A DNA stretch of 25,201 bases from CBDBDZ01 sp965204215 (lineage in GTDB: Bacteria > Pseudomonadota > Gammaproteobacteria > Pseudomonadales > GM7GCV1), in NCBI GenBank assembly GCA_965204215.1, contig CBDBDZ010000002.1, positions 1 through 25,201 of the forward strand, written 5' to 3'. Shown one piece after another: positions 1-7,691 of this stretch (position 1 is the first letter of the stretch; every line of letters starts with the position of its first letter). The notes beneath the pieces were generated by a model. That model saw only the letters and a list, made by a program, of their open reading frames with translations. It did no database searches and had not been told where the DNA came from. The translations under genes were made by a program, and so were the position numbers.

Positions 1-94
1 TTCAACGCAGTTATCACGCCAATGGTCAACTCGCCAGTCGTACCGATGCAGAAGGCGTTCAAAGTCGTTACACCTACGACACCGCAGGCTACAA
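1..94 (+). pseudogene. Rhs core fragment, frameshifted
   Basis: Read in the core frame this gives a YD-repeat segment (HANGQLASRTDAEGVQ, then SRYTYDTAGY) that hits a TGA where an intact copy would continue as LQQMNIGQSD. Compared with the copy near 7890, seven bases (ttacaac) are missing just before the ATG at 95. The fragment is therefore out of frame with the open frame that follows. It is the 5' end of the first orphan tip and enters from outside the window. Confidence 0.8.
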
Positions 95-844
95 ATGAAC
101 ATCGGTCAATCAGATGCCGTCACCATCGGCCAATACAATGAACAAGGCGAACTAATGCAAGGCTATTACTACTCCTCACAAAACAGCCTAGGGAACGCCC
201 CCATCGCCATCAAACACAACGACAACGGCATCACACAAACCAATACCCAAGTCAGCAATCCATTGCGATTCCCAGGGCAATACCAAGACGATGAAACAGG
301 ACTGCACTACAATTGGTATCGGTATTATGATAATAGTATAGGACGATATGTGACGCGAGATCCGATTGGGTTGCGGGGTGGGTTGAATACTTATGGATAT
401 GTGAGTGGCAATCCAGTAATTCGGTATGACAGTATTGGCCTTCATGAAGTCGAAGCTTTCACGAGTTCAGGAATTTTAATTGTTCGAGATGATGACGGAA
501 ATATTGTTGGTATTTCCGAATTTACCAGTGGAAGAAATGGAGTTACAGATGCTAGTGTTCCTTGGGAGGGTCCTATTCCTCCAGAAGAATACTCTCTTGA
601 TTCAGAGGATATAACTGAAGGTGGGTTTTTAAGAGATTTAACTGGCGATTGGGGTGATTATGGAGTTCCGCTAAAATCCAAACCTGGTACAGAAACGTTT
701 GGCCGAGATGGTTTCTTTATACATGGAGGAGACGAGCCAGGTTCGGCGGGCTGTATAGACCTTGGTTCAGATGATAAAAGGCTATTAGGACCATCAGGTT
801 CGTTAGGTGGTCATGATGGTTTGGTAGACGTGATAGTGAGATAA
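95..844 (+). CDS. Orphan Rhs tip with L,D-transpeptidase-like (DUF2778/Tlde1-type) toxin domain
   Basis: Residues 1-116 are the 3' Rhs core, ending in GRYVTRDPIGL and YVSGNPVIRYDSIGL, the usual border before a variable toxin. Residues 117-249 form the CT. Near its end lies FFIHGGDEPGSAGCIDL, with His210 and Cys220. This HGG...S-x-GC pattern matches L,D-transpeptidase-type enzymes, including the DUF2778/Tlde1 effectors that act on peptidoglycan in the periplasm. The core lacks the 36-residue block (SYYQNDH...GEVTQT) found in the long copies. The ATG used is an internal core methionine, so this is probably a silent tip rather than an expressed gene. The immunity gene starts 2 bases after the stop. 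The fold assignment is by motif only. Confidence 0.75.
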   Translation: MNIGQSDAVTIGQYNEQGELMQGYYYSSQNSLGNAPIAIKHNDNGITQTNTQVSNPLRFPGQYQDDETGLHYNWYRYYDNSIGRYVTRDPIGLRGGLNTYGYVSGNPVIRYDSIGLHEVEAFTSSGILIVRDDDGNIVGISEFTSGRNGVTDASVPWEGPIPPEEYSLDSEDITEGGFLRDLTGDWGDYGVPLKSKPGTETFGRDGFFIHGGDEPGSAGCIDLGSDDKRLLGPSGSLGGHDGLVDVIVR

Positions 845-846
845 GT

Positions 847-1206
847 ATGTTTTATTTGATAGGGGTGGTATCTCAGTTGATTGGCTTAGTTAGCTTTTTT
901 GAATTATCACAGTTACAAAACTTCAATCAATATTTTAAGTACTTTATTGCCTTCAGTTTTATAACACTTCCAATGATTTTTTTAAGACCAACTGCTCGTA
1001 CATTTTGGAGGAGCGCACTTGTTTACACAGCTTCGTTGGTCGCCATTGAACAGATCTTAGCTATTGCCGTATATACTGGGTTATTGAAAGACATAGCTTT
1101 ATTTGGCGGCAGACACTTAGCAATAGTTGGATTGCTTTTATTTTTGTCGTACTTTTATTATTTATTAGTTGGCGCTTCTTTAGATTACTTAAGGAAGAGA
1201 AAGTAA
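847..1206 (+). CDS. Four-TM membrane protein, putative immunity to the L,D-transpeptidase-like toxin
   Basis: This 119-residue protein has four hydrophobic segments, at about residues 2-20, 30-46, 57-77 and 87-108, and a basic tail (YLRKRK). It begins 2 bases after the toxin stop, the spacing expected of translationally coupled toxin-immunity genes. An integral membrane location fits protection from a toxin that works in the periplasm. I do not recognise the family, so the immunity role is inferred from position and topology. Confidence 0.65.
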   Translation: MFYLIGVVSQLIGLVSFFELSQLQNFNQYFKYFIAFSFITLPMIFLRPTARTFWRSALVYTASLVAIEQILAIAVYTGLLKDIALFGGRHLAIVGLLLFLSYFYYLLVGASLDYLRKRK

Positions 1207-1240
1207 GAACGGAATTAAAAAGAAATAAAGGGGTAGCAAC

Positions 1241-1699
1241 TTGCGCATTACGCCGACAGAATCAGGGTATCGCTGGAGTAATCGTAAAGGCGATTGGATT
1301 ACTTACGACGAACAAGGGCATATCACCTCCTATGGCGATAAAAATAATGTCGCAGTTAGATTCGGTAGAAACGCTAATGGTTTGATCAATCAGGTTAGAG
1401 ATAATTTTGGTCGGTTGGTGGTTACCTTTATATATAATGGGCTTCTACCGATTAGAATAGTTGATTATACAGGTCGTACGGTTCAATATCAGTGGAACCC
1501 CTTTAGTAACCCACCTACGTTAACAAACGTAATTACGGTGCGTGGCGATGAATGGCGTTATGAGTATGAAGAGTTCGGTTATAATCGTGTATTGACTAAA
1601 AAGACTGATTCCATTGGTCAGATGACCGAGTATCAAAACGCACCAGCAATACCATCAACGACCAAACCACCTATTACCACTACAGTGAACAAGGTTTAG
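1241..1699 (+). pseudogene. Rhs N-terminal-half remnant fused out of frame to core
   Basis: The frame opens at a TTG and encodes YD/RHS-type sequence (GYRWSNRKGDWITYDEQG, DYTGRTVQYQWN, VRGDEWRYEYEEFGYN, DSIGQMTEYQ). This type normally lies in the upstream half of an Rhs shell and is not seen elsewhere in the window. At about 1638 it runs into the core DNA for RTSNTINDQTTYYHYSEQG, but in the wrong frame, and ends as a nonsense tail (ITTTVNKV). It is a deletion junction between two distant parts of an rhs gene, probably from a different rhs ancestor. Confidence 0.75.
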
Positions 1700-1728
1700 A
1701 AAGTGAATACAATGAACAAGGTGAACTA

Positions 1729-2292
1729 ATGCAAGGCTATTACTACTCCCCACAAAACAGCCTAGGGAATGCCCTCATCGCCATCAAACACAACGACAAC
1801 GGCATCACACAAACCAATACCCAAGTCAGCAATCCATTGCGATTCCCAGGGCAATACCAAGACGATGAAACAGGACTGCATTATAATTGGCATCGGTATT
1901 ATGATAATAGTATAGGACGATATGTGATCAGTGATCCGATTGGGTTGTTGGGTGGGATGAATGCTGATGGGTATGTGAGTGGGAATCCTCTTTATTGGAT
2001 AGATCCTGAAGGCTTATCTGAAATAAACCTAGGAGATGGTTATACAGGAAGAGTTGACCGTTTTAATTATCAAGGGGATGCTAGTCATGAAATACATGTG
2101 TTTGATAAGAAAGGTCGAGAAGTTGGCGTTCACGATCCAAAAGGTTGGATTAATAAACATGGTCATAAAGGAGCGCCTGAGGGTTTACCAAAAGGAGTTG
2201 CTGATCAAGTTAAAGGTCAAACTATTGATGAGTTAAGAAAGTTTGATAGGTTTCCACCGAAAGGTTCAGTGAATATTAAAGGTAATAAATAG
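1729..2292 (+). CDS. Orphan Rhs tip with uncharacterised CT domain
   Basis: The core frame is already open from about 1638 (YYHYSEQGLESEYNEQGEL), so the ATG at 1729 is internal. The short-type core ends YVSGNPLYWIDPEGL at about residue 95. The CT that follows (about 92 residues) has GYTGRVDRFNYQGDASHEIH, VFDKKGREVGVHDPKGWINKHG and ends PPKGSVNIKGNK. This looks like a recurrent Rhs CT type with conserved GR.DRF, EIHV and W.NKHG blocks, but I know no established activity. It is followed directly by a 39-codon frame and then a probable immunity gene. Confidence 0.65.
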   Translation: MQGYYYSPQNSLGNALIAIKHNDNGITQTNTQVSNPLRFPGQYQDDETGLHYNWHRYYDNSIGRYVISDPIGLLGGMNADGYVSGNPLYWIDPEGLSEINLGDGYTGRVDRFNYQGDASHEIHVFDKKGREVGVHDPKGWINKHGHKGAPEGLPKGVADQVKGQTIDELRKFDRFPPKGSVNIKGNK

Positions 2293-2412
2293 ATGTGTTT
2301 TGTTAAATTTGGTGGAGTAGCAGCTGTTGTTGGAAATATTCATTCTAATCTTTCAATAGAAAGGTTGTGTGGGCGCGATCCAGAAAATGATGCGTGTCAG
2401 GATAGATTATGA
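2293..2412 (+). CDS. Small ORF (39 aa) between toxin and immunity gene
   Basis: An ATG directly follows the TAG stop of the tip gene. The frame encodes MCFVKFGGVAAVVGNIHSN and ends in CGRDPENDACQDRL, with its TGA overlapping the ATG of the next gene (ATGA). The head-to-tail coupling on both sides suggests it may be translated. The length and the three Cys residues give no family. It could instead be a leftover of a former toxin end. Confidence 0.35.
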   Translation: MCFVKFGGVAAVVGNIHSNLSIERLCGRDPENDACQDRL

Positions 2413-2876
2413 AATGGCTAAATAAAGATAGTAATGGCACAATAAATTTTGATGAATACTTTAATTATATTGATTCAATTCGGAGTAGCATTTCGAAAGA
2501 GACTTACGACTTTGCATCAAATTGGGAGCTGTACTCATTAGATAGCAGGTCGAGCTTACATGATAGTTGGTTAGAGTCGCTTGTAATTAATGAAGTTGGA
2601 AGTGGTGATAGGGATGCAAGTAGAGAGTGTTCTATTATTCTATCGCTATTTGGGGCTTATCATGATCGTATTATTACTCTTGAGTATATTGGTGTGGAAC
2701 GTTACTCAATAAATTCTATTGATTTAAAAAATGCTTCACGCGGGCATTCAGATTTATTGATGCATGAAATTAGACTTAGTGATAACGGGTTAATTGTTCA
2801 TGAAGTTGTTTTTACCAATGGAAGTTCATTTGAAATAGTTTTTAACGGTCTTGTTCATAGTGAAAAGTGTAATTAG
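2409..2876 (+). CDS. Putative cytosolic immunity protein
   Basis: This soluble, acidic protein of 155 residues has no signal peptide or membrane segment. It contains a SSLHDSWLESLVI block at about residues 50-62 and a beta-rich C-terminal half (HDRIITLEYIGVERYSI, SFEIVFNGLVH). Its ATG overlaps the preceding small ORF stop. As the first full gene after the tip it is the best immunity candidate for the uncharacterised CT at 1729-2292. A soluble immunity protein would fit a toxin acting in the cytosol. The family is not recognised. Confidence 0.55.
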   Translation: MKWLNKDSNGTINFDEYFNYIDSIRSSISKETYDFASNWELYSLDSRSSLHDSWLESLVINEVGSGDRDASRECSIILSLFGAYHDRIITLEYIGVERYSINSIDLKNASRGHSDLLMHEIRLSDNGLIVHEVVFTNGSSFEIVFNGLVHSEKCN

Positions 2877-2939
2877 GGACGTACTGAAGCCTTGCTTTTT
2901 GTTGCTCGTCTGTTGTTATTAAAGTAAACACCACGCTCA

Positions 2940-2965
2940 TGACAAAGCATGATGAAAGAGTGATG
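2940..2965 (+). repeat. Degenerate interspersed repeat (tgacaaagcatgatgaaa type)
   Basis: The segment tgacaaagcatgatgaaa with a following agtgat recurs near 18703-18730 and 20665-20692, always between cassettes and upstream of eroded core sequence. It resembles the DNA that precedes the core fragment at 3984 (atgatgatgaaacaag), so it is probably an old, decayed part of the rhs core. Confidence 0.5.
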
Positions 2966-3114
2966 ATGAGATTTTAGGAAGAAACTCGCAGAATACACCT
3001 AAGTCAACGCTACAGCGGTGGACAAAACATGGCATTCTGGGTGGAGCAAATAGTGAGTCACAATGCTTTCCTAATTTTTCTGAAAATGCTATCCGAGATG
3101 ATTTATGGAATTAA
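2956..3114 (+). pseudogene. Toxin C-terminal remnant
   Basis: An open frame without a start codon reads ILGRNSQNTPKSTLQRWTKH, then GILGG, CFPNFSENAIRDDLWN and stop. The stop (3112-3114) lies just upstream of the next immunity gene, the usual position of a toxin end. There is no core in front, so this is a tail left by deletion. The toxin type is unknown. Confidence 0.4.
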
Positions 3115-3128
3115 AAGAAGGCGCTGAA

Positions 3129-3566
3129 ATGATTAAGAAAATTATTGTTGTTATTCTTTTGGTTCTTATCGTTGTTGGTTTGATTGCTGCTAGATTTCGC
3201 ATCCATGATATTCATGCTTTAGAGTACAAAGGTAGCGAACTTACTGAATTTACTAAAGGATATGGGTTTGATGATATTTATGAAACATGGGACATATCTC
3301 TGCCATTGATTGAAAGTGTTGAGGACGCATTAAATAAGAAGATACTTGAATCAAGAGTTGTTGTGCCAAGTTACAAAGTGCAGCTATTCGCTTTGAATAA
3401 AGGCACAAAGGAAATCATCTATTTTAATGCCTTTTGTTTTGCATTTTATAAAGAAACAGAGACTTATTGGAAAAGTAAACTGGTGGGTATTCTAGACGGT
3501 GATAGATGTACTTTTTATGGTGAGTTTGATGTTGAAAATAAAGAAATTACTAGTTTTCATTTCTAA
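3129..3566 (+). CDS. TM-anchored periplasmic immunity-type protein, copy 1
   Basis: The preferred start is the ATG at 3129, which has a good AGAAGG Shine-Dalgarno sequence a few bases upstream; an ATG at 3105 would add eight residues. The protein is MIKK, then a single hydrophobic anchor (IIVVILLVLIVVGLIAARF), then a periplasmic domain with WDISLPLI and YFNAFCFAFYKETETYWKSK, then VGILDGDRCTF. The FNxFCxxFYxExxxYWKxxxVGIxD...C pattern is shared with the lipoprotein at 23300-23782, so these are paralogues with different anchors. The upstream toxin remnant ends right at this start. Immunity is inferred from position and paralogy. Confidence 0.6.
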   Translation: MIKKIIVVILLVLIVVGLIAARFRIHDIHALEYKGSELTEFTKGYGFDDIYETWDISLPLIESVEDALNKKILESRVVVPSYKVQLFALNKGTKEIIYFNAFCFAFYKETETYWKSKLVGILDGDRCTFYGEFDVENKEITSFHF

Positions 3567-3976
3567 ACCCAGATGAAACAGAACCAGATAGGCTTAGCAA
3601 GTATTTGAATGAGGTTTCCCCTCCTGAAGACTCTTTAAGTATAGGTGGACATGGCAATCCTGATTTCATCGAAAGAAAAATTAATATGGGTGCTGAAGAA
3701 GTGGCTGATGCATTGAGAGAACATTCAAAATATACTTCGGATATTCCAATTTACATTTATTCCTGTAATGCTGGTGAAGGTGAGGATTCAATCGCAGAAC
3801 AAGTCAGTGATATTTTAGGGAATCCAGTCTTCGCACCACCTTTTGGGATTAATCTGTATTCAGACGGAACTGTAAATCCTGGTACAGTGTTGAGAATTAG
3901 TGATGATGAAATAGAGTTCTATACTATTATTCAAAGGTCACCTATTACTGATGACAAAGTGTGCAAAGAATGGTGA
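3567..3976 (+). pseudogene. Caspase-like (clan CD-type) toxin domain fragment, copy 1
   Basis: The frame has no proper start: a TTG at 3605 is possible, but the frame is open upstream as LNPDETEPDRLSKYLNEVS. It contains LSIGGHGNPDFI, a His after a hydrophobic strand, and IPIYIYSCNAGEGEDSIA, a Cys after a hydrophobic strand. This GHG...SCNAG dyad arrangement resembles clan CD cysteine peptidase-like domains (CHAT/C25/C80-like). A LGNPVFAPP block follows. The core and N-terminal part of the toxin are missing, and it lies 3' of an immunity gene rather than 5', so it is a displaced fragment. Function is inferred from the motif only. Confidence 0.5.
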
Positions 3977-3983
3977 TAATAGA

Positions 3984-4130
3984 GTTATGATGATGAAACA
4001 AGTCAACGACACCTCATCCACCGACATCCGCTACGGCTATGATGCAGTGGGACGCTTAAACCAACACCTTTAAGAACGGTGTCAGCAAAAGCGTTCAACG
4101 TCGTTACACCTACGACACCGCAGGCTACAA
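3984..4130 (+). pseudogene. Rhs core fragment with two frameshifts
   Basis: The DNA encodes KQVNDTSSTDIRYGYDAVGR, then LNQHL and a TAA caused by a missing pair of bases in aaccaacacctttaag. A deletion follows that removes the HANGQLASRTDAEG segment, and then the seven-base deletion before MNIGQSD. The aaccaacacctttaag lesion is shared with the fragments near 7770, 10455 and 12225, so an already dead core was copied. Confidence 0.75.
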
Positions 4131-4811
4131 ATGAACATCGGTCAATCAGATGCCGTCACCATCGGCGAATACAATGAACAAGGCGAACTAATGCGAGGTT
4201 ATTACTACTCCCCACAAAACAGCCTAGGGAACGCCCCCGTCGCCATCAAACACAACGACAACGGCATCACACAAACCAATACCCAAGTCAGCAATCCACT
4301 GCGATTCCCAGGGCAATACCAAGACGATGAAACAGGACTGCACTACAATTGGCATCGGTATTATGATAATAGTATAGGACGGTATGTGACGCGAGATCCG
4401 ATTGGGTTAGGTGGAGGGTTGAATACGTTTGGGTATGTTTTAGCTAATCCTTTAATGTACTTTGATGCAAATGGCAAAGAGCCTCGGAGTACTGTCGGTG
4501 GCGATGATGAAGCTTTTGAAAGCGAAGAGGCAAGACAAAGAGCTATTCGTGAGCAAGACCGTATAATTAATGATCCAGGTTCTAAGCAAAAAGAAAAATC
4601 TAAGGCGAAAAGAAGAAAGCGAGAACTACAACGCAGGCCATCTAGAAATCAACAGCATCATAAAGAGGGGGCGAACTTTTGCGAGGACTATCCAAAGACT
4701 TGTGTCACTGGTGCTGTAATCGTGGTGGGAGGGTTGGTAGTGGGAGGTTTTTGTTTAGCGGGACCTCTCGGAGCTGGTGCTGATGCTGGTTTAGGTATGT
4801 CTTTGCAATAA
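4131..4811 (+). CDS. Orphan Rhs tip with basic, C-terminally hydrophobic CT, copy 1
   Basis: The short-type core (36-residue block deleted) ends YVLANPLMYFDANGKEP at about residue 117. The CT has an acidic/charged start (GGDDEAFESEEARQRAIREQ), a Lys/Arg-rich stretch (KEKSKAKRRKRELQRRPSR), a CEDYPKTC pair of cysteines and a Gly-rich hydrophobic end (VTGAVIVVGGLVVGGFCLAG). It may be a truncated toxin ending in a membrane-inserting segment. A near copy at 12305 has diverged by indels. The JAMM protease gene follows 34 bases later. I do not recognise the toxin. Confidence 0.55.
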   Translation: MNIGQSDAVTIGEYNEQGELMRGYYYSPQNSLGNAPVAIKHNDNGITQTNTQVSNPLRFPGQYQDDETGLHYNWHRYYDNSIGRYVTRDPIGLGGGLNTFGYVLANPLMYFDANGKEPRSTVGGDDEAFESEEARQRAIREQDRIINDPGSKQKEKSKAKRRKRELQRRPSRNQQHHKEGANFCEDYPKTCVTGAVIVVGGLVVGGFCLAGPLGAGADAGLGMSLQ

Positions 4812-4845
4812 AGTATAATTAGTTACTAGTGTAGTGATATAAACG

Positions 4846-5256
4846 TTGAACAATACATTTAAAATTTCATGTCATGAACTTCTAAAACTCCACCGTCGTG
4901 CATTTAAAGCACAACAAAGAGCACATTTAGAAGTTTGTGGTTTACTATCGGTAGATGACAGTCTAGATATCAAACTAGTTTATTTAGAGAACTTGTCAGA
5001 CAAACCCTATTCATATGAGTTTGATTTAAAAAAAATGCATGAATATGAGCAAGAACTTGCAAATGTAAATAGAGACTTTATTGGTTCTTTCCATTCTCAC
5101 CCCGTATCTGAAGCATTGCCAAGTTCGGGTGATGTAAAGAATGCGTTTTATAACGGAATTGAATTAATTCATGATGTGTGTGGTAGAGAAGCACGTTTGT
5201 GGAGGTTGGACGGTATTGGTGTGACTGAGTTAGAGCTTAGGGTTTATAGAGATTGA
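4846..5256 (+). CDS. JAMM (MPN+, M67-like) metalloprotease, copy 1
   Basis: The start is TTG at 4846; no better ATG is available. The 136-residue protein has the complete JAMM zinc site: Glu29 in EVCGLLS, then H83-S-H85, seven residues, Ser93, two residues and Asp96 (FHSHPVSEALPSSGD). JAMM proteins are zinc isopeptidases or peptidases, and bacterial members occur in polymorphic toxin loci. The gene stands alone directly after a Rhs tip, in the place of an immunity gene, and is kept intact in both copies while the adjacent toxin has decayed in one. It may inactivate or process a toxin, or be an effector itself; sequence cannot decide. Confidence 0.8.
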   Translation: MNNTFKISCHELLKLHRRAFKAQQRAHLEVCGLLSVDDSLDIKLVYLENLSDKPYSYEFDLKKMHEYEQELANVNRDFIGSFHSHPVSEALPSSGDVKNAFYNGIELIHDVCGREARLWRLDGIGVTELELRVYRD

Positions 5257-5274
5257 ATACTAACTAGGAAAGAA

Positions 5275-5286
5275 AGGGGGCAGAGC
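5275..5286 (+). repeat. G-rich junction motif (agggggcagagc)
   Basis: A short aaagggggcagagcc motif follows the JAMM gene. Related G-rich strings (aggggtcagg, gagggggcag, aaaagggtca, agggggcgga) recur after other immunity genes near 1228, 6779-6806, 9895, 9942, 11737, 13463, 18198 and 24541. They mark the ends of cassettes. Their origin is unknown; they resemble short remnants of REP-like or IS-end sequences. Confidence 0.45.
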
Positions 5287-5337
5287 CGAATTAATACGTA
5301 ATTTACAGTTGATTTACTAGAAACACATTACTCTGAT

Positions 5338-6483
5338 ATGCCTTTATTCTGGCAGTATGACGACAACAGCAACCGCATCCAGCAAAACAAAGACAATAGA
5401 CAACAACAATACCACTACAACGCCAATCAAGAACTGATTGAAATCAGCAGTGACGACCAAACCACACACTACCAATACAACAGCTACGGCCGCCTTGCCA
5501 CAGTCATCGAAAACGAACAAACCATCGCCAGTTATGGCTATAATGTGTTCGGACAACGCACCAGCAAAACCATTAACGATCTAACCACCTATTACCATTA
5601 CAGCGAACAAGGTTTAGAAAGTGAATACAACGAACAAGGCGAACTAATGCAAGGTTATTACTACTCCCCACAAAACAGCCTAGGGGACGCCCCCGTCGCA
5701 ATCAAACACAACGACAACGGCATCACACAAACCAGCTACTACCAAAACGACCATCTAAACACCCCACAGATGCTCACCCGCCCTAACGGAGCAGTAGTCT
5801 GGCAAGGGCAATACGATGCCTTCGGCGAAGTCACACAAACCAACACTCAAGTCAGCAATCCATTGAGATTCCCAGGGCAATACCAAGACGATGAAACAGG
5901 ACTGCACTACAATTGGTATCGGTATTATGATAATAGTATAGGACGGTATGTGACGCGGGATCCGATTGGTTTAGTGGGAGGTATGAACACATACGCGTAC
6001 GTTGGTGGGAATCCTTTAATGTACACCGACCCTAATGGTCTATGCCCTTGCGGAAACCCTAAAGATGTCGCAGCTACCGCTGCGGGCTATACGGGAAGTA
6101 GAGATTGGAGTTTTTACAAGCCAAAGGGAAGGTTCGATCAAGATACGAATAAATGTAATTTATTCGTGGAAGATGTTTTGCTTGAAAATGGTTCAAATGT
6201 TCCAGACATGAATGGCCGGTTTAGCTTTAATGGGGCAACAGCTGGCCAATGGGGAGACCCTAACGTAGACATTCCAGGCTATCCTGTTGTAACAAATCCG
6301 AAGCCTGGTGATATTATTGCAATTCCGTTTAATTACTCTGATGCCACAGGTCACGTTGGAATTGTTACTGGCTCTGATATCACTACATCACAAAGCTCTA
6401 AGACTGATAGAGTTGAGAGTAATGACTGGGGGTTTAGGCCTGGTCAATCGCCAGTTTTTAGGCGATGCTCATGTTCTAAATAG
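5338..6483 (+). CDS. Orphan Rhs tip with NlpC/P60-CHAP-like amidase toxin
   Basis: A long core (residues 1-235) carries the 36-residue block missing in short copies, but has an internal 19-residue deletion between two ctaccaatac repeats (QTTHYQYNSYGR). It ends YVGGNPLMYTDPNGL. The CT (236-381) contains TNKCNLFVEDVL with Cys273, KPGDIIAIPF, and ATGHVGIVTG with His339. This Cys...DIIA...GHVGIV layout is typical of NlpC/P60 and CHAP peptidoglycan amidases, so the toxin should cut cell-wall peptides in the periplasm. The downstream gene is a membrane-anchored or secreted small protein, as expected. The toxin frame is intact. Confidence 0.8.
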   Translation: MPLFWQYDDNSNRIQQNKDNRQQQYHYNANQELIEISSDDQTTHYQYNSYGRLATVIENEQTIASYGYNVFGQRTSKTINDLTTYYHYSEQGLESEYNEQGELMQGYYYSPQNSLGDAPVAIKHNDNGITQTSYYQNDHLNTPQMLTRPNGAVVWQGQYDAFGEVTQTNTQVSNPLRFPGQYQDDETGLHYNWYRYYDNSIGRYVTRDPIGLVGGMNTYAYVGGNPLMYTDPNGLCPCGNPKDVAATAAGYTGSRDWSFYKPKGRFDQDTNKCNLFVEDVLLENGSNVPDMNGRFSFNGATAGQWGDPNVDIPGYPVVTNPKPGDIIAIPFNYSDATGHVGIVTGSDITTSQSSKTDRVESNDWGFRPGQSPVFRRCSCSK

Positions 6484-6501
6484 AAAATAAGGAGCATTGA
6501 C

Positions 6502-6771
6502 ATGAAATATATATTGGGCTTAGCCCTGCTGACTATATCGAGCTTCGTATCTTATAAAGTTGCATACAATAAAGGCTTTGAGCTTGGTTCATTAAATGGC
6601 TATTCCAAAGGACAAGTTGATTTGTCTTTGGATATAGCAAAAGAAATTGATGAAAAGGTAGGCAAAAAAACAACCTCAGATAGCTATTATCATTTTAAAG
6701 ATATACACGACATCACCTTGTATATTTATACAAAAAATGGAGTTAAAACAGTAGCTATCTGGGATGACTAA
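6502..6771 (+). CDS. Small secreted or anchored protein, putative immunity to the amidase toxin
   Basis: The 89-residue product starts MKYILGLALLTISSFVSYKVAYNKG, a signal peptide or N-terminal anchor without a clear AxA cleavage site. A small charged domain follows, ending KDIHDITLYIYTKNGVKTV. The start has an AAGGAG Shine-Dalgarno sequence 8 bases upstream (aataaggagcattgacatg). It lies 18 bases after the amidase toxin. Periplasmic placement matches the site of action of the toxin. The family is unknown. Confidence 0.6.
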   Translation: MKYILGLALLTISSFVSYKVAYNKGFELGSLNGYSKGQVDLSLDIAKEIDEKVGKKTTSDSYYHFKDIHDITLYIYTKNGVKTVAIWDD

Positions 6772-6837
6772 CACGTAGAGGGGTCTAAAGATAAGGGGTC
6801 AGGTCTTTGATTTATGGAATTAAAAGAAGGCGCTGAA

Positions 6838-7275
6838 ATGGTTAAGAAAATTATCGTTGTTATTCTTTTGGTTCTTATCGTTGTTGGTTTGATTGCTGCT
6901 AGATTTCGCATCCATGATATTCATGCTTTAGAGTACAAAGGTAGCGAACTTACTGAATTTACTAAAGGATATGGGTTTGATGATATTTATGAAACATGGG
7001 ACATATCTCTGCCATTGATTGAAAGTGTTGAGGACGCATTAAATAAGAAGATACTTGAATCAAGAGTTGTTGTGCCAAGTTACAAAGTGCAGCTATTCGC
7101 TTTGAATAAAGGCACAAAGGAAATCATCTATTTTAATGCCTTTTGTTTTGCATTTTATAAAGAAACAGAGACTTATTGGAAAAGTAAACTGGTGGGTATT
7201 CTAGACGGTGATAGATGTACTTTTTATGGTGAGTTTGATGTTGAAAATAAAGAAATTACTAGTTTTCATTTCTAA
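6838..7275 (+). CDS. TM-anchored periplasmic immunity-type protein, copy 2
   Basis: Apart from Ile2 to Val in the preferred frame, the protein is identical to the one at 3129-3566. The ATG at 6838 is preferred because of the AGAAGG site upstream. In this copy the toxin tail seen before copy 1 is absent. The gene is thus a free-standing immunity gene behind the amidase cassette, and strong conservation points to recent duplication. It could supply immunity even with no cognate toxin present (orphan immunity). Confidence 0.6.
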   Translation: MVKKIIVVILLVLIVVGLIAARFRIHDIHALEYKGSELTEFTKGYGFDDIYETWDISLPLIESVEDALNKKILESRVVVPSYKVQLFALNKGTKEIIYFNAFCFAFYKETETYWKSKLVGILDGDRCTFYGEFDVENKEITSFHF

Positions 7276-7685
7276 ACCCAGATGAAACAGAACCAGATAG
7301 GCTTAGCAAGTATTTGAATGAGGTTTCCCCTCCTGAAGACTCTTTAAGTATAGGTGGACATGGCAATCCTGATTTCATCGAAAGAAAAATTAATATGGGT
7401 GCTGAAGAAGTGGCTGATGCATTGAGAGAACATTCAAAATATACTTCGGATATTCCAATTTACATTTATTCCTGTAATGCTGGTGAAGGTGAGGATTCAA
7501 TCGCAGAACGAGTCAGTGATATTTTAGGGAATCCAGTCTTCGCACCACCTTTTGGGATTAATCTGTATTCAGACGGAACTGTAAATCCTGGTACAGTGTT
7601 GAGAATTAGTGATGATGAAATAGAGTTCTATACTATTATTCAAAGGTCACCTATTACTGATGACAAAGTGTGCGAAGAATGGTGA
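7276..7685 (+). pseudogene. Caspase-like (clan CD-type) toxin domain fragment, copy 2
   Basis: This is the same fragment as at 3567-3976, with GGHG and SCNAG kept. The differences seen are Gln to Arg (AERVSD) and Lys to Glu (CEEW). No start codon beyond TTG is available, and the toxin N-terminal part and core are missing. Confidence 0.5.
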
Positions 7686-7691
7686 TAATAG

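Larger units (their letters stand above)
3099..4092 (+). repeat. Duplicated segment D1, copy 1
   Basis: These 994 bases match 6808-7801 at a constant offset of 3709, with no indels and only a handful of substitutions seen by eye. The segment holds the TM-anchored immunity gene, the caspase-like toxin fragment and the start of a core fragment. Beyond both ends the sequences differ. Confidence 0.9.
4131..5396 (+). repeat. Duplicated segment D2, copy 1
   Basis: Core, CT, JAMM gene and the start of the next core match 12305-13584 closely. The offset is 8174 in the core and 8188 after an indel cluster in the CT. The copy of the JAMM gene differs by only a few bases. Confidence 0.9.
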
